The notes: a model not told the origin generated them from the sequence alone. A stretch of 64,000 nt of DNA from Streptomyces flavochromogenes (GCF_000717595.1 NZ_JNZO01000012.1:62001-126000), one strand, 5' to 3'; positions 26,952-37,780 are shown, counted from the first letter of the stretch. Translations and numbers: made by a program.

Positions 26952-27554
26952 ATGAGCTTCGGTGACCCGAACAACCCGTACGGCCAGCCGCAGGGCCAGC
27001 CGCAGGGCCAGCAGCCCGGTTACGGCTACCCGCAGCAGGCCCCCCAGGGCGTGCCGCCGCAGCAGGGCTACGGCTACCCGGCGGCTCCGCCGGTCTCCCC
27101 GTACGGCGGGGGCGGCTACCCGGGCGTGGCCATGGACATGCCCGGTGGTGTGAAGGCCGCGCGCGTCATGATGTGGATCAGCGCCGCGTTCAACGTCATC
27201 GGCGGCCTCGCCGTGATCGGCATGTCCTTCGCGCTCGACAGCGAGCTGGAGAAGTCCGGCGCCTCGTCCGCCGACGTCGATGCCTTCGCCGACCTGGGCC
27301 AGGGCATCCTGATCGGCCTCGGCGTCTTCTCGCTGATCTTCGCCGCCGTCGGCATGGTGCTCGCCGCCAAGTTCCGCTCCGGCGGCAACGGCGTCCGGGT
27401 CGGCACGATCGTCTACTCCTCGATCAGCGTGCTGTTCAGCCTCTTCTCGCTGCCCCTGGGCATCGTGGGCCTCGCCCTGGCCGTCCTGGTCATCGTCTTC
27501 GTGGCGAAGTCGGACGGCTCGGCCTGGTTCAACCGCAACAAGCAGCAGTACTGA
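26952..27554 (+). CDS. Four-helix membrane protein with PGYGY-rich N terminus
   Basis: A 200-residue protein. Residues 1-60 are a Gln/Gly/Pro/Tyr repeat region (PYGQPQGQPQG, GYGYPQQAP); the rest contains about four membrane helices (MMWISAAFNVIGGLAVIGM onward) and ends in AWFNRNKQQY. DUF4064-like in overall design, though I am not certain of the family. Excellent ribosome site ACGGAGGAAACC before ATG 26952. It is divergent from folD. The gene ends 25 bases before the inverted repeat that marks a rearrangement. Confidence 0.8.
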   Translation: MSFGDPNNPYGQPQGQPQGQQPGYGYPQQAPQGVPPQQGYGYPAAPPVSPYGGGGYPGVAMDMPGGVKAARVMMWISAAFNVIGGLAVIGMSFALDSELEKSGASSADVDAFADLGQGILIGLGVFSLIFAAVGMVLAAKFRSGGNGVRVGTIVYSSISVLFSLFSLPLGIVGLALAVLVIVFVAKSDGSAWFNRNKQQY

Positions 27555-27578
27555 TCCACACATGGCTGGGGGCCGGTT

Positions 27579-27895
27579 TCGTACGGGAAGGTCGTCATCC
27601 CGGTGGCGACGGCGGTCGCCCTGGTGCTCGCCGCGAACCTGCCGCTGCGGGAGCTGACGAAGCCGGAGACGTACCGGACCCAGTAGACCCGGTGGTCCGC
27701 CGTGAGGTGGGCGAGGAGCGAGACGTCCGCCTCCACGCTCGCGCCCTCCGGCACCGCGCCGACCGCCGCCCTCGCCTGCTCGGCCCGGATGTCCGTCCGG
27801 TACGTCTCCGGCTTCGTCAGCTCCCGCAGCGGCAGGTTCGCGGCGAGCACCAGGGCGACCGCCGTCGCCACCGGGATGACGACCTTCCCGTACGA
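27579..27895. repeat. 101-bp perfect inverted repeat with 115-bp spacer
   Basis: Bases 27579-27679 and the reverse complement of 27795-27895 are identical over 101 bp. Both copies encode the same stretch of the DUF2079 gene (IPVATAVALVLAANLPLREL) in opposite orientation. The spacer carries the next part of that gene. It marks either a fold-back duplication or an assembly error. Confidence 0.92.
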
Positions 27896-28910
27896 CCACC
27901 GGCATCAGGATGGCGCTGTAGTGCCAGTGCATGCCCCAGTGGTTGGGGTCCTGGGAGAGGAAGCGCCAGCCGAGCGTGGGCAGCACGAGCAGGATCAGCG
28001 GGGAGCGCAGGGCGAGGAAGCCGGTGATCGCGAGCAGGAAGACCACCATCTCCCAGCGCTCGCCCGAGGTGAGCGCGTCACCGATGACCTGCCCGAAGGA
28101 GGTCTCGGTGCCCTGCCCGGTCTTCTCGATCTTCGACCAGTAGTCGTACTCGCCGACCCGGCTCGCCGCCGGGATCAGGACGAGGACGGTCAGCGCGAAC
28201 GCCGCCGCGCCGAAGCCCGCCAGGGCCGCGCCGAGTCGCTTCTGCCCCTTCAGGAAGAGGACCACGCCGACCATCGAGACGGTCAGGCCCATGTCCTCCT
28301 TGACCAGGACGAGCGGGGCGGCCCAGGCGGCGGCCGCTGTCCAGCGCCCGAGGAGCAGGGCCCGGCAGGTCAGGGCGAGCATCGGGACGGCGAAGGCGAT
28401 CTCGTGGAAGTCGGACTTGACGGCTTCCTGGAGCCCCCAGGAGAGCCCGTACGCGAGTGCGAGGCCGATGCCGGCGGCCCGGCTGCCGAGGATCTGCTGG
28501 GTGGTGCGGCCGACGACGACGGCACCGAGGGCGAAGAGCGCGGCCTGGGCGAAGAGCAGTGAGACCGGCGAGGACCAGACCCAGTACAGCGGCGCGAGGA
28601 GCGCCGTGACGGGGCTGAAGTGGTCGCCGAGTATATGGAAGCCGGGGCCCTTGATGTCGACGACCGGGGCCCGGAACTCGGCGTACGCCCGGACGGACTG
28701 CCCGAAGATCCCGAGGTCCCAGGACGGGGTGCGGAAGTGCGCGTACTGCACCCAGGAGTAGAGGAAGTACAGGCCGCACAGGACGCCCGCGAGGATCAGG
28801 TACGGGCGGAGCGGGGCCGGCGCGAGGCCGTCCGGCGACTCGGTGCCGGTGGCGCCCGGAGTGCCGGTGTCGGCCTCCTCGGCGGACCTGTTCTGTACGT
28901 CCAACACCAC
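27680..28910 (-). pseudogene. DUF2079 membrane protein, disrupted at an inverted repeat
   Basis: From the start (GTG near 28910 is best; TTG 28934 is also possible) to about 27896 this reads as a normal DUF2079 protein with about nine membrane helices and segments such as WDLGIFGQSV, GDHFSPVTALLAPLYW and LKSDFHE-like VKSDFHEIAF. After HWHYSAILMPV the frame is lost exactly at the inverted-repeat edge. A second frame continues with GKVVIPVATAVALVLAANL and EGASVEADVSLLAHLTADHR, then hits the inverted copy at 27679. So there is an internal deletion with frameshift, and the C-terminal end is missing. The open frame that runs on to 26934 is not real coding sequence. Confidence 0.8.
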
Positions 28911-29044
28911 GCCCCCACCACCAGTGGTCGACAAAAGAGCAACCCATTAGACCAGAATCCACTCGATCGGCGGATCCGCCGCCGCACGGGGTCACCGGGT
29001 GTCCAGCCGCACCTGGTGGGTGGGCCGCCGGCCCCGGCCGACGC

Positions 29045-29095
29045 CGACGGGCGGCCCGCCGACGCCCGGGAAGGGTGTCTGCGGGCCGCCCGTCG
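29045..29095. terminator. Terminator downstream of purNH
   Basis: Perfect 15-bp stem, CGACGGGCGGCCCGC (29045-29059) with its reverse complement (29081-29095), 21-base loop, ten bases after the purH stop. Confidence 0.85.
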
Positions 29096-29105
29096 CTGCC
29101 ACGGC

Positions 29106-30671
29106 TCAGTGGAAGAAGTGGCGCGTCCCCGTGAAGTACATCGTCACGCCCGCCTTCTTCGCGGCCTCGGTCACCAGCTCGTCCCGCATTGAGCCGCCGG
29201 GCTGCACGACCGCCTTCACGCCGGCCGCGGTGAGGATCTCCAGGCCGTCCGGGAAGGGGAAGAAGGCGTCCGAGGCGGCGTAGGAGCCGCGCGCCCGCTC
29301 CTCGCCGGCCCGCTCGACCGCGAGCTTCGCGGAGTCGACGCGGTTGACCTGGCCCATGCCGACGCCGACCGAGGCGCCGTCCTTGGAGAGCAGGATCGCG
29401 TTGGACTTGACCGCGCGGCAGGCCTTCCAGGCGAAGGCGAGCTCGGCGAGCTCCTCGGCGGACAGGGCCTCGCCCGTCGCCAGGGTCCAGTTCGCCGGGT
29501 CGTCGCCCTCGGCCTGGAGGCGGTCGGTGACCTGGAGGAGCGCGCCGCCGTCGATCGGCTTGACCTCGACCGGGTTGCTCGGGGCGCCCTCGGCCTTGAG
29601 CACGCGGATGTTCTTCTTCTTGGCGAGGACCTCGACGGCCCCGTCCTCGTACGCCGGGGCGACGATGACCTCGGTGAAGATCTCCGCGACCTGCTCGGCC
29701 ATCGCGACCGAGACGGGGCGGTTGACGGCGATGACGCCGCCGAAAGCGGACAGCGGGTCGCAGGCGTGCGCCTTGCGGTGGGCCTCGGCGACGTCGGCGC
29801 CGATCGCGATGCCGCACGGGTTGGCGTGCTTGATGATCGCGACGCAGGGCTCGGTGTGGTCGTACGCGGCCCGGCGCGCGGCGTCGGTGTCCGTGTAGTT
29901 GTTGTACGACATCTCCTTGCCGTGCAGCTGCTCGGCCTCGGCGAGGCCGCCCGTGCCGTCGACGTACAGCGCGGCGCCCTGGTGGGGGTTCTCGCCGTAC
30001 CGCAGGACGTTGCTCCGCTCGTACGTGGCGCCCAGGAAGTCGGGGAAGCCCGACTCGTCGGCGGCCGCGTAGTCGTCGGCGAACCAGGAGGCGACGGCCA
30101 CGTCGTACGCGGCGGTGTGCTGGAAGGCCTCGGCCGCGAGCCGCTTGCGGGCGGTCAGGTCGAAGCCGCCGGCCTGGACGGCCGCGAGGACGTCGGCGTA
30201 CCGCTCGGGGCTGGTCACGATCGCCACGGACGGGTGGTTCTTGGCCGCCGCGCGCACCATCGACGGGCCGCCGATGTCGATCTGCTCGACGCACTCGTCG
30301 GGAGTGGCGCCGGAGGCGACGGTCTCCTTGAACGGGTAGAGGTTCACGACGACCAGGTCGAAGGGCTCCACCCCGAGCTCGGCGAGCTGCTCGCGGTGCG
30401 ACTCAAGGCGCAGGTCGGCGAGGATGCCGGCGTGCACGCGCGGGTGGAGGGTCTTGACGCGGCCGTCCAGGCACTCGGGGAAGCCGGTCAGCTCCTCGAC
30501 CTTGGTGACCGGCACACCGGCGGCGGCGATCTTCCCGGCCGTGGAGCCGGTGGAGACGAGCTCGACACCGGCCTGGTGCAGACCGCGGGCCAGCTCCTCG
30601 AGCCCCGTCTTGTCGTAGACGCTGACCAGCGCGCGGCGGATGGGCTTAACCGTGTCCGTGTTCACCGACAT
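29106..30671 (-). CDS. purH: Bifunctional AICAR formyltransferase / IMP cyclohydrolase
   Basis: A 521-residue enzyme catalysing the last two steps of IMP synthesis. The N-terminal IMP cyclohydrolase (MGS-like fold) has [34 protein letters not shown] and [12 protein letters not shown]. The C-terminal transformylase carries [17 protein letters not shown] and the catalytic KHANPCG, then FFPFPDG and QPGGSMRDE. Start at ATG 30671, lying 26 bases inside the 3' end of purN, so the two are translationally coupled. Terminator just downstream. Confidence 0.97.
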   Translation of the reverse strand: MSVNTDTVKPIRRALVSVYDKTGLEELARGLHQAGVELVSTGSTAGKIAAAGVPVTKVEELTGFPECLDGRVKTLHPRVHAGILADLRLESHREQLAELGVEPFDLVVVNLYPFKETVASGATPDECVEQIDIGGPSMVRAAAKNHPSVAIVTSPERYADVLAAVQAGGFDLTARKRLAAEAFQHTAAYDVAVASWFADDYAAADESGFPDFLGATYERSNVLRYGENPHQGAALYVDGTGGLAEAEQLHGKEMSYNNYTDTDAARRAAYDHTEPCVAIIKHANPCGIAIGADVAEAHRKAHACDPLSAFGGVIAVNRPVSVAMAEQVAEIFTEVIVAPAYEDGAVEVLAKKKNIRVLKAEGAPSNPVEVKPIDGGALLQVTDRLQAEGDDPANWTLATGEALSAEELAELAFAWKACRAVKSNAILLSKDGASVGVGMGQVNRVDSAKLAVERAGEERARGSYAASDAFFPFPDGLEILTAAGVKAVVQPGGSMRDELVTEAAKKAGVTMYFTGTRHFFH

Positions 30672-31275
30672 GAACCTTTCGTCCCTCAATGCGATAGCCG
30701 TGCCGGGCGAGGCGCCCCACGACGTCGACGAGCAGTGAGCGCTCGACTTCCTTGATGCGCTCGTGCAGAGCGGCTTCATCGTCCTCGTCCCGCACCTCGA
30801 CCACGCCCTGGGCGATGATCGGGCCGGTGTCGACACCGTCGTCGACGAAGTGGACGGTGCACCCGGTGACCTTCGCGCCGTAGGCGAGGGCGTCACGCAC
30901 CCCGTGGGCACCGGGAAAACTGGGCAGCAGAGCCGGGTGGGTGTTGACGACCCGGCCGCCGAAGCGGGCGAGGAACTCCTTGCCGACGATCTTCATGAAG
31001 CCGGCCGAGACGACGAGATCCGGCTCGTACGCGGCGGTGGCCTCGGCGAGGGCGCGGTCCCACTCCTCGCGGGTGGCGTGGTCCTTGACCCGGCAGACGA
31101 AGGTCGGCAGTCCGGCGCGCTCGGCGCGCTCCAGACCTGCGATGCCGTCGCGGTCGGCGCCGACGGCGACGATCTCCGCGCCGTAGCCCTCGGGGTCCGC
31201 GGCGATGCCGTCGAGGAGGGCCTGCAGATTGGTACCGGAACCGGAGACCAGGACGACGAGGCGGGCGGCAGCCAC
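30646..31275 (-). CDS. purN: Phosphoribosylglycinamide formyltransferase
   Basis: A 209-residue enzyme transferring the formyl group of 10-formyl-tetrahydrofolate to GAR in purine synthesis. It begins [19 protein letters not shown] (phosphate loop) and contains [13 protein letters not shown], the catalytic [15 protein letters not shown] and [19 protein letters not shown] 31275 with GGAAAG upstream. The 3' end overlaps purH by 26 bases. It forms a formyl-folate pathway group with glyA and folD in this window. Confidence 0.96.
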   Translation of the reverse strand: MAAARLVVLVSGSGTNLQALLDGIAADPEGYGAEIVAVGADRDGIAGLERAERAGLPTFVCRVKDHATREEWDRALAEATAAYEPDLVVSAGFMKIVGKEFLARFGGRVVNTHPALLPSFPGAHGVRDALAYGAKVTGCTVHFVDDGVDTGPIIAQGVVEVRDEDDEAALHERIKEVERSLLVDVVGRLARHGYRIEGRKVHVGEHGHG

Positions 31276-31550
31276 TGGGTCACTCTTTCCGTGGTGTTTG
31301 TACGGTCGTACGAACGAATCGTGCCGCTCGATACGGGGAACCCTACGAATGGCTCGACCGTCAGCAACGATACCGGCACACCGGACGGCCCCCACGGGAC
31401 GGGGGCGGAGCAGGGCGGTAGCGTCAAGGTCCGACGCCGGACGCGCACCCGACCAGCACCGGTCGAAGACACGAACGGCGGCACACGAGACAGCAGCGGA
31501 GACCACGGGTGCGGCCGTGGTCGCGACGACAGAGGGAAGACGTTCAGCAG

Positions 31551-32321
31551 ATGCCGGAACGCCAGTCCACGGACGACAACAACCCGTTCGCGCCGCCGCC
31601 CGAGGGCAGGCCGGATCAGCCGTGGCAGCCGCGGCGACCGGAGGGCTCGGACGACGAATCGTCCGGGGGCTCCGGGTCGTCGGGGCCGTCGGACGGCCGC
31701 TGGAGCCCGCGCCAGCCGGGCCGCTCGAACGACGGCTTCGGCCGTGGGCCCGAGGGCCAGGGCGGCGGCCAGGGAGGCCCGGAGGGCGGACCCGGACAGG
31801 GTGGGCCCGGCCAGGGCGGCACCGGAGGACGCGGACTCCGCTGGGACCCGACGGACCCGGCGCAGCGCCGCGCACGGTACGCGATCCTCGCCGGCATGTG
31901 GGCCTTCTTCTTCGCCATCTTCGAGATCCCGGAACTGGCGCTGCTGCTCGGCGCCCTGGGCGCCTACTGGGCGATCAGCTCGCTGCGCGCCAAGCCGAAG
32001 CCGGCCGACGAGCTGTCGCCGACCTCACAGTCGCCGGCCGGGCCGGCGTCCCGGCCCGCGGGCCAGGCGCCGGGGCAGCCCGGCCGGCCTTCGGGGCAGG
32101 GCGCCACGGCGGCCCCGCTCCGCTCGATGCGGACGGCCGCGATCAGCGGCCTGGTCGCGGCGAGCGTGGCCCTGATGATCGTCGCCGTGGGCTTCACCAT
32201 GCAGCTCGTCTACAGCGACTTCTACGAGTGCCGTGACGACGCCCTCACCCACGCCGGCCAGCTGGCCTGCAACGACCTCCTTCCGAAGCCGCTGCGCGCG
32301 GGCTTCGGGGTCCGGGAGTAG
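31551..32321 (+). CDS. Membrane protein with disordered Gly-rich N terminus
   Basis: A 256-residue protein. Residues 1-95 are Pro/Gly/Gln/Ser-rich and disordered (GGQGGPEGGPGQGGPGQGG). A pair of hydrophobic helices lies near residues 108-140 and another helix near 195-215 (MRTAAISGLVAASVALMIVAV), and a short outer tail with two Cys ends the protein (YECRDDALTHAGQLACND). Start at ATG 31551 with GAGGGAAG upstream. It is divergent from purN and convergent with the DUF6350 gene, 15 bases away. Family unknown. Confidence 0.78.
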   Translation: MPERQSTDDNNPFAPPPEGRPDQPWQPRRPEGSDDESSGGSGSSGPSDGRWSPRQPGRSNDGFGRGPEGQGGGQGGPEGGPGQGGPGQGGTGGRGLRWDPTDPAQRRARYAILAGMWAFFFAIFEIPELALLLGALGAYWAISSLRAKPKPADELSPTSQSPAGPASRPAGQAPGQPGRPSGQGATAAPLRSMRTAAISGLVAASVALMIVAVGFTMQLVYSDFYECRDDALTHAGQLACNDLLPKPLRAGFGVRE

Positions 32322-32336
32322 CGCGACGGTCATCGC

Positions 32337-33887
32337 CTAGTCGGCGGACGGCGCCGGGGGCGGGAGCGGGGGCGCGCCCGGTTCCCAGGCCGCCGGGAGG
32401 TAGTCGTAGGGCTCGAAGGCGGAGTCACCGTACGGGTCGTAGGCGTCGTACGGCGGATCGTCGTCGAACCCGGGGGCGGCGACGGCCGCCTTCGCACCGG
32501 CCGTTCTCCCGGCGGGGGCCTTCGGGGGCGTTTTCGGCTGGGCCTTCTCGCCTTCCGGGCCGTCCGGGGTGGACGGGGCCGGCGGAGGTACGAGGCCCGC
32601 CGCGGGGGCGGGGCGGGCCTCGGACTCCGTGCGCTCGGCGGCCACCGCCTGCACCGGCGCCGCCGAAGCCTCCGCCGGCAGGGGCTTCGCGCGCGGGATG
32701 CGGCGGCCCCAGGCCCGTACGCCCAGGGCCACCGGCACCCCGACACAGGCACCCCACAGGACCGTCGCCGAGCCCGTCTGCCACCACACCGGGCCGAACG
32801 CCGACAGCCGGGCCGTGCCGAGCGGGCCGCCCGCCGCGGCCGAGAGGACGGCGACCACCGCACCGCAGACCCAGGCCGTGCCCAGCGCCGTCAGCGCCGT
32901 GTCCCGGGCCGTCCAGGTCCGCGCCGAGCGGCCCACCCGGCCGCCCTGGAGCAGCACGGCGGCGAGCGGGGCCGCCGCGGCCGCCCAGTGGATCCAGCCG
33001 CCGCGCCCGTCGTCGGGCAGCGCGGCGAGCAGCGGGAAGGGCGGCGCGGCCGGGTCACCGGCAAGGCCCAGCGGGGTCGCGAACGCGCCCGTGCCGAGGG
33101 TGAAGCCAGGCCCGAGTCCGTACGCGGCTCCCCAGACGGCCATGTTCGGCAGCAGCGCGAGAACCAGCAGCAGCACCGCCGCCCGCCCCGACCACTCCCC
33201 GGCGAGACCCGCGTACGCGGCCTGCGCCTCGCCCGCGTGCCAGGCCAGCGAGACCGCCGCGACGACCGCGCCCCCGCCGAGCAGCGTGACGAGCCCGAGC
33301 CCGGCCGCCCGCAGGGCCGCGGCCGTCTGGGGCTGTTCGGGGAGAGGGCGTCCGAACGCCGTCCAGACGCCCGTGCCGGCCGCGCCGACCACGACGGCGG
33401 GCAGCCAGAGCCCGGCGCCGAGCAGCTCCGCGGGCAGCGGGCCGCTCTCGCTGTAGACCACGACCGCGGCGGCGACCAGGAGGTACCCGCCGGCCACGGC
33501 GCAGACCGCGCCGCTCGCGGAGGGAGGCCGCCGGTCGCTTCCGTCGGCCACGTCGAGGGTGTCGCGGACGGCCCGGTGGACGAGCCAGACGGGCAGGACG
33601 GCCAGGAGCATCGGCACGATGCCGAGGGGCGCGGGCAGTCCGGACAGGGTGTCCGTACGGACGAGGTCCACGCCGTGCGCGAGCAGCCAGAGCCCGGCGG
33701 CCAGATGCAGGGCGCCGCCGGGGCCGCTGTCGGGGTACGGGGAGCTGATCCAGCCGGCGGTCACGAGGACCGCGAGGGCGCCGAGTCCGAGTCCGGCGGC
33801 GACCCCGCCCCGGACGCAGGCGGTGGCTAGCGCGGCGGAGCGGCGGCCGTGGACCAGGGGGTGCGCGGTCTCGGTCACATGGGTCAC
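32337..33887 (-). CDS. DUF6350-type polytopic membrane protein
   Basis: About 516 residues with roughly ten membrane helices from residue 20 to 385, beginning [24 protein letters not shown] and including [16 protein letters not shown], followed by a 130-residue Ala/Pro/acidic cytoplasmic tail. The architecture and the neighbourhood (purN, sucCD) match the actinobacterial DUF6350 family. The start is uncertain: GTG 33887 is used, GTG 33878 is equally possible, and the frame is open to 34034. Function unknown. Confidence 0.8.
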   Translation of the reverse strand: MTHVTETAHPLVHGRRSAALATACVRGGVAAGLGLGALAVLVTAGWISSPYPDSGPGGALHLAAGLWLLAHGVDLVRTDTLSGLPAPLGIVPMLLAVLPVWLVHRAVRDTLDVADGSDRRPPSASGAVCAVAGGYLLVAAAVVVYSESGPLPAELLGAGLWLPAVVVGAAGTGVWTAFGRPLPEQPQTAAALRAAGLGLVTLLGGGAVVAAVSLAWHAGEAQAAYAGLAGEWSGRAAVLLLVLALLPNMAVWGAAYGLGPGFTLGTGAFATPLGLAGDPAAPPFPLLAALPDDGRGGWIHWAAAAAPLAAVLLQGGRVGRSARTWTARDTALTALGTAWVCGAVVAVLSAAAGGPLGTARLSAFGPVWWQTGSATVLWGACVGVPVALGVRAWGRRIPRAKPLPAEASAAPVQAVAAERTESEARPAPAAGLVPPPAPSTPDGPEGEKAQPKTPPKAPAGRTAGAKAAVAAPGFDDDPPYDAYDPYGDSAFEPYDYLPAAWEPGAPPLPPPAPSAD

Positions 33888-34006
33888 GGGGTCATGCTGC
33901 CAACGACACGCGCTTTTGCCGCGTAACAGGCAAACCTCCGCTGTGTCGCTCAATATACGTTTATGTACTTTTCCGCCCACAGCAGCTCTGCGGGAGGTCG
34001 ACGCCG

Positions 34007-35365
34007 ATGAGCCGGAGCACCGCGGATTCCGCATCCTCCGCCACCCTGCCGCCCCCGAAGGAGCGGCGCAGGTTGCGTGAGGCCCTCGCCCTGAGCGAGG
34101 AGCAGGTCGCCGAGGCCATGGGCGTCACGAAGGCCACGGTCAGGGCATGGGAGACCGGGCGTTCGGCACCACGGGGCCGCAAGCTCGAGGCGTACGCGAA
34201 GCTGCTCGGCACGTCCGGGCCGGACGACGCGCCGATCTCCGCGGAGGCGGCACCCGCTGCCCCCTCGGACCCCTCGCACCCTTCGGAGCAGTACCCGAAG
34301 CCGTGGTACGGGCCATCGTCACCCGCACGGCCGCAAGCCCCGGCGAGAACACAGGGACAGGCACCCGCCCCCGCGGCGCACGTCCGCCCCAAGGCCGCGG
34401 CCAAGCGGGCCGCCAAGCCGCCGAAGGCCCCCTCCCCTTCCCCGGCCATCGCCGCGGGCCCGGCCCGCAAAGGCACCCCGAAGCCACAGGAACGGCTGAA
34501 ACCGGTCGCGGCCGAGGCCCCGTGGGTCGCGGAGGAGCCGCCCCCCGGGCCCCCCGCCGTGCCGGGGCTCACCCCCGAGGAGGCGTTCGACGCGCTGTAC
34601 GCGCACGCGGCGCCCGGTCTCGTCCACCAGACGTATCTGCTGACCGGCCGGCGGCGGCTCTCCCGGGAGTCGGTCGAGCACGCCTTCCACCGCGCCTGGG
34701 AGCACTGGCCTGAGGTCGCCGTCGACGCGGACCCGGTGGGCTGGGTGCGGGCGACGGCGTACGAGTACGCCCTCTCCCCCTGGCACCGGCTGCGGCGTAC
34801 CCACAAGCACCCGGACGCCCCGCCCCCCGAGGCCGGCCGACGGGCCCTGCTCACCGCGCTCCTCGAACTGCCGGCGCCGTACCGCCGTACCGTGCTGCTC
34901 TACGACGGGCTCGGGCTCGACCTGCCGGAGACGGCCGCCGAGACCGAGGCGAGCACCCCCGCCGCGGCCAACCGACTGCTGCACGCCCGTACGGTCCTCG
35001 CGAAGCGGGTCCCCGGACTCACCGACCCCGACGCCCTGCACGATCGGCTCGGCGCGCTGGTCACGGAGGCGCCCACGACGGCCCTCCCGGCGGCCCGCAC
35101 GGTCCGGAGCGGCAGCGAGCGCCGGACACGGACGTGGACACGCGCGGTGCTGGCGGTGACGGCGGTCCTCATCGGTGTCACGGGCCTCACGGCGGCGACC
35201 GCGCCGACCCGCTACATCCCGGTGAACGCCCCCGGCGAGACCGTCAACGGCGTTCCGGTCCGCGGCGGCCCGCAGAAGCTCCGCCCGGAGGACCTGGAGC
35301 TCCGCGACAGACTGCGCTCCGAACCGAACCCGGGCCCGGAGCGGCTGATCCCGGCCGCCGAATGA
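34007..35365 (+). CDS. XRE HTH / sigma-like / membrane fusion protein
   Basis: A 452-residue protein with an unusual domain order. Residues 18-70 are an XRE HTH ([40 protein letters not shown]). A Pro/Ala/Lys-rich linker reaches about residue 190. Residues 190-270 resemble ECF sigma region 2 ([32 protein letters not shown]) and 285-345 resemble region 4 ([32 protein letters not shown]). One membrane helix follows ([19 protein letters not shown]), with a 55-residue outer tail. ATG 34007 with GGGAGG upstream. Promoter lies in an AT-rich tract at 33950-33970. Probably a membrane-tethered regulator. Confidence 0.75.
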   Translation: MSRSTADSASSATLPPPKERRRLREALALSEEQVAEAMGVTKATVRAWETGRSAPRGRKLEAYAKLLGTSGPDDAPISAEAAPAAPSDPSHPSEQYPKPWYGPSSPARPQAPARTQGQAPAPAAHVRPKAAAKRAAKPPKAPSPSPAIAAGPARKGTPKPQERLKPVAAEAPWVAEEPPPGPPAVPGLTPEEAFDALYAHAAPGLVHQTYLLTGRRRLSRESVEHAFHRAWEHWPEVAVDADPVGWVRATAYEYALSPWHRLRRTHKHPDAPPPEAGRRALLTALLELPAPYRRTVLLYDGLGLDLPETAAETEASTPAAANRLLHARTVLAKRVPGLTDPDALHDRLGALVTEAPTTALPAARTVRSGSERRTRTWTRAVLAVTAVLIGVTGLTAATAPTRYIPVNAPGETVNGVPVRGGPQKLRPEDLELRDRLRSEPNPGPERLIPAAE

Positions 35366-35388
35366 CGACCGGGCGACCGCCGCCGCAT

Positions 35389-35441
35389 ACGAGAGGGCCC
35401 CGCCCCGCCCGGTCACCCGGGCGAGGGCGGGGCCCTCTCGT
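35389..35441. terminator. Bidirectional terminator between the fusion gene and sucD
   Basis: A long GC-rich hairpin with arms starting ACGAGAGGGCCCCGCCC and ending GGGCGGGGCCCTCTCGT, 24 bases past the plus-strand stop and 57 bases past the sucD stop. Minor mismatches near the loop. Confidence 0.9.
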
Positions 35442-35497
35442 TTACGGCGGCCGCGGAATCCCGCGGCTGCCGGCAGCTTCAGCCCGTGAGGCTGTGC

Positions 35498-36382
35498 TCA
35501 GCCGGCCAGAATGGCGCGCGCCAGCTTGGCCGTCTCGGTCGGCGTCTTGCCGACCTTGACGCCGGCGGCCTCAAGGGCCTCCTTCTTCGCCTGGGCGGTG
35601 CCGGAGGAGCCGGAGACGATGGCGCCGGCGTGGCCCATGGTCTTGCCCTCGGGCGCGGTGAAGCCCGCGACGTAGCCGACGACCGGCTTGGTGACGTTGG
35701 CCTTGATGAAGTCGGCCGCACGCTCCTCGGCGTCGCCGCCGATCTCACCGATCATGACGATCAGGTCGGTGTCGGGGTCCGCCTCGAACGCCGCGAGGGC
35801 GTCGATGTGCGTGGTGCCGATGACCGGGTCGCCACCGATGCCGACGGCGGACGAGAAGCCGATGTCACGGAGCTCGTACATCATCTGGTACGTCAGCGTG
35901 CCGGACTTCGAGACCAGGCCGATGCGGCCCGGCTTCGTGATGTCGCCCGGGATGATGCCGGCGTTGGACTGGCCCGGGGTGATGAGACCGGGGCAGTTCG
36001 GGCCGATGATGCGGGTCTTGTTGCCCTTCGCCTGCGCGTACGCCCAGAAGGCGGCGGAGTCGTGGACGGCGATGCCCTCGGTGATGACGACGGCCAGCGG
36101 GATCTCGGCGTCGATCGCCTCGACCACGGCGGCCTTCGCGAAGGCCGGCGGCACGAAGAGGACCGAGACGTTGGCGCCGGTCTCCTTCATCGCCTCGGCG
36201 ACGGAGCCGAAGACCGGGACCTCGGTGCCGTCGAAGTCGACGGTCGTGCCGGCCTTGCGCGGGTTCACGCCGCCGACGATGTTGGTGCCGTCACCCAGCA
36301 TGAGCTTGGTGTGCTTCATGCCCGTGGCACCGGTCATGCCCTGGACGATGACCTTGCTGTCCTTGGTCAGGAAGATAGCCAT
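35498..36382 (-). CDS. sucD: Succinyl-CoA ligase, alpha subunit
   Basis: A 294-residue subunit binding CoA and carrying the phospho-histidine. The CoA-binding Rossmann part holds [18 protein letters not shown] and GGVNPRKAG; the phosphorylated His is in [11 protein letters not shown] near residue 245; [11 protein letters not shown] and SKSGTLTYQ are also diagnostic. Start at ATG 36382, 19 bases after sucC, so it is the second gene of the sucCD operon. It converts succinyl-CoA to succinate with substrate-level phosphorylation in the TCA cycle. Confidence 0.97.
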   Translation of the reverse strand: MAIFLTKDSKVIVQGMTGATGMKHTKLMLGDGTNIVGGVNPRKAGTTVDFDGTEVPVFGSVAEAMKETGANVSVLFVPPAFAKAAVVEAIDAEIPLAVVITEGIAVHDSAAFWAYAQAKGNKTRIIGPNCPGLITPGQSNAGIIPGDITKPGRIGLVSKSGTLTYQMMYELRDIGFSSAVGIGGDPVIGTTHIDALAAFEADPDTDLIVMIGEIGGDAEERAADFIKANVTKPVVGYVAGFTAPEGKTMGHAGAIVSGSSGTAQAKKEALEAAGVKVGKTPTETAKLARAILAG

Positions 36383-36401
36383 GGTGTTCTGACCTCGTCC
36401 C

Positions 36402-37580
36402 TTACTTCGCAGCCGCGAGCTCGGCGGCCTTGTCGGCCGCGCCGTCCATGGTGTCCACGCGCTGCACGAGCGGGTGGTTCGCGTCCGACAGGATCTTGCG
36501 ACCCAGCTCCGCGTTGTTGCCGTCGAGGCGCACGACCAGCGGCTTGGTGACCTCTTCGCCCTTGGAGGCGAGGAGCTCCAGAGCCTGGACGATGCCGTTG
36601 GCGACCTCGTCACAGGCGGTGATGCCACCGAAGACGTTGACGAAGACGGACTTGACGTCCGGGTCGCCCAGGATGATCTCCAGGCCGTTCGCCATGACCT
36701 CGGCGGAGGCGCCGCCACCGATGTCGAGGAAGTTGGCCGGCTTCACGCCGCCGTGGTTCTCACCGGCGTACGCGACGACGTCCAGGGTCGACATGACCAG
36801 ACCGGCACCGTTACCGATGATGCCGACCTCGCCCTCGAGCTTGACGTAGTTGAGGTTCTTGGCCTTGGCGGCAGCCTCGAGCGGGTTGGCTGCGGCCTTG
36901 TCCTCGAGCGCCTCGTGCTCGGGCTGACGGAAGTCGGCGTTCTCGTCGAGCGAGACCTTGCCGTCCAGCGCCAGGATGCGACCGTCCTTGGTCTTCACCA
37001 GCGGGTTGACCTCGACGAGGAGCGCGTCCTCGGCGACGAAGGTGTCCCACAGGGTCACCATCGCCTCGGCGACGCCCTCGGCCACGTCGGCCGGGAACTT
37101 CGCCAGGGCCACGATCTCGCGGGCCTTCTCGATGTTCACGCCGTCGACGGCGTTGACCGGGACCTTCGCGAGGGCCTCGGGGGTCTTCTCCGCGACCTCC
37201 TCGATGTCCATGCCGCCCTGCACCGAGGCCATGGCCAGGAAGGTGCGGTTGGTTCGGTCGAGGAGGTACGAGACGTAGTACTCCGCCTCGATCTCCGGGG
37301 ACAGCTCGGCGATCATCACCTTGTGGACCGTGTGGCCCTTGATGTCCATCCCGAGGATGTCCGTCGCGCGGGCGACGGCCTCGTCCGCGTCGGCGGCCAG
37401 CTTCACGCCGCCGGCCTTGCCGCGGCCACCGACCTTCACCTGCGCCTTGACGACCGACTTGCCGCCAAGACGCTCGGTGGCCTCGCGCGCCGCCTCAGGC
37501 GTGTCGATGACTTCACCGGCCAGCACCGGTACACCGTGCTTGGCGAAGAGGTCCCTCGCCTGGTACTCGAACAGGTCCAC
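36402..37580 (-). CDS. sucC: Succinyl-CoA ligase, beta subunit
   Basis: A 392-residue ATP-grasp subunit, beginning [19 protein letters not shown]. Nucleotide- and metal-binding segments are [30 protein letters not shown] and [12 protein letters not shown], and the GGGASAEV and [13 protein letters not shown] blocks contact the alpha subunit. GTG start at 37580 with AAGGGA upstream; the frame extends to 37676 without family character. First gene of sucCD, with a long upstream region holding Crp-like palindromes. Confidence 0.97.
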   Translation of the reverse strand: MDLFEYQARDLFAKHGVPVLAGEVIDTPEAAREATERLGGKSVVKAQVKVGGRGKAGGVKLAADADEAVARATDILGMDIKGHTVHKVMIAELSPEIEAEYYVSYLLDRTNRTFLAMASVQGGMDIEEVAEKTPEALAKVPVNAVDGVNIEKAREIVALAKFPADVAEGVAEAMVTLWDTFVAEDALLVEVNPLVKTKDGRILALDGKVSLDENADFRQPEHEALEDKAAANPLEAAAKAKNLNYVKLEGEVGIIGNGAGLVMSTLDVVAYAGENHGGVKPANFLDIGGGASAEVMANGLEIILGDPDVKSVFVNVFGGITACDEVANGIVQALELLASKGEEVTKPLVVRLDGNNAELGRKILSDANHPLVQRVDTMDGAADKAAELAAAK

Positions 37581-37780
37581 GCGCGTCCGTCCCTTTTCTG
37601 ATGATCGCGGTTCGTTGTCTGCGTGGGCGTGCCGCGAAGGGCAACGTGACTGCACTGTCACAAGGGAGGCGCACACGGTGACCGTGGACGCGGCATGTCC
37701 GTCTCGCAGGTTATCGCCGAGGGCCGTGGGTCCCTAAATCGCAGATCACAACAGAGCGGTGATACAGGTCACAGGGTGTA
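37581..37780 (-). promoter_or_regulatory. sucCD upstream region with Crp-like palindromes
   Basis: Two dyads lie upstream of sucC: GTGACTGCACTGTCAC (37646-37661) and GTGATACAGGTCAC (37759-37772). The second fits GTG-N6-GNCAC, the pattern I recall for the Streptomyces cAMP receptor protein; the first has the half-sites two bases further apart. No convincing -35/-10 pair was found. The remaining sequence to 38058 is GC-rich and shows no gene on either strand. Confidence 0.4.

Noticed and set aside
26934..28934. A 666-residue minus-strand frame through the DUF2079 gene
   Set aside because: After the inverted-repeat edge it runs antisense to a real plus-strand gene and has no protein-like composition; only the first 340 residues are genuine.
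28930..28960. Half of a DasR-type site (CTGGTCTAAT) before the DUF2079 gene
   Set aside because: Only one half-site matches, and the gene is broken.
30655..30671. TGTCGGTG match to the damage motif at the purH start
   Set aside because: It lies within the first codons of purH, and the -10 position does not fit TAnnnT.
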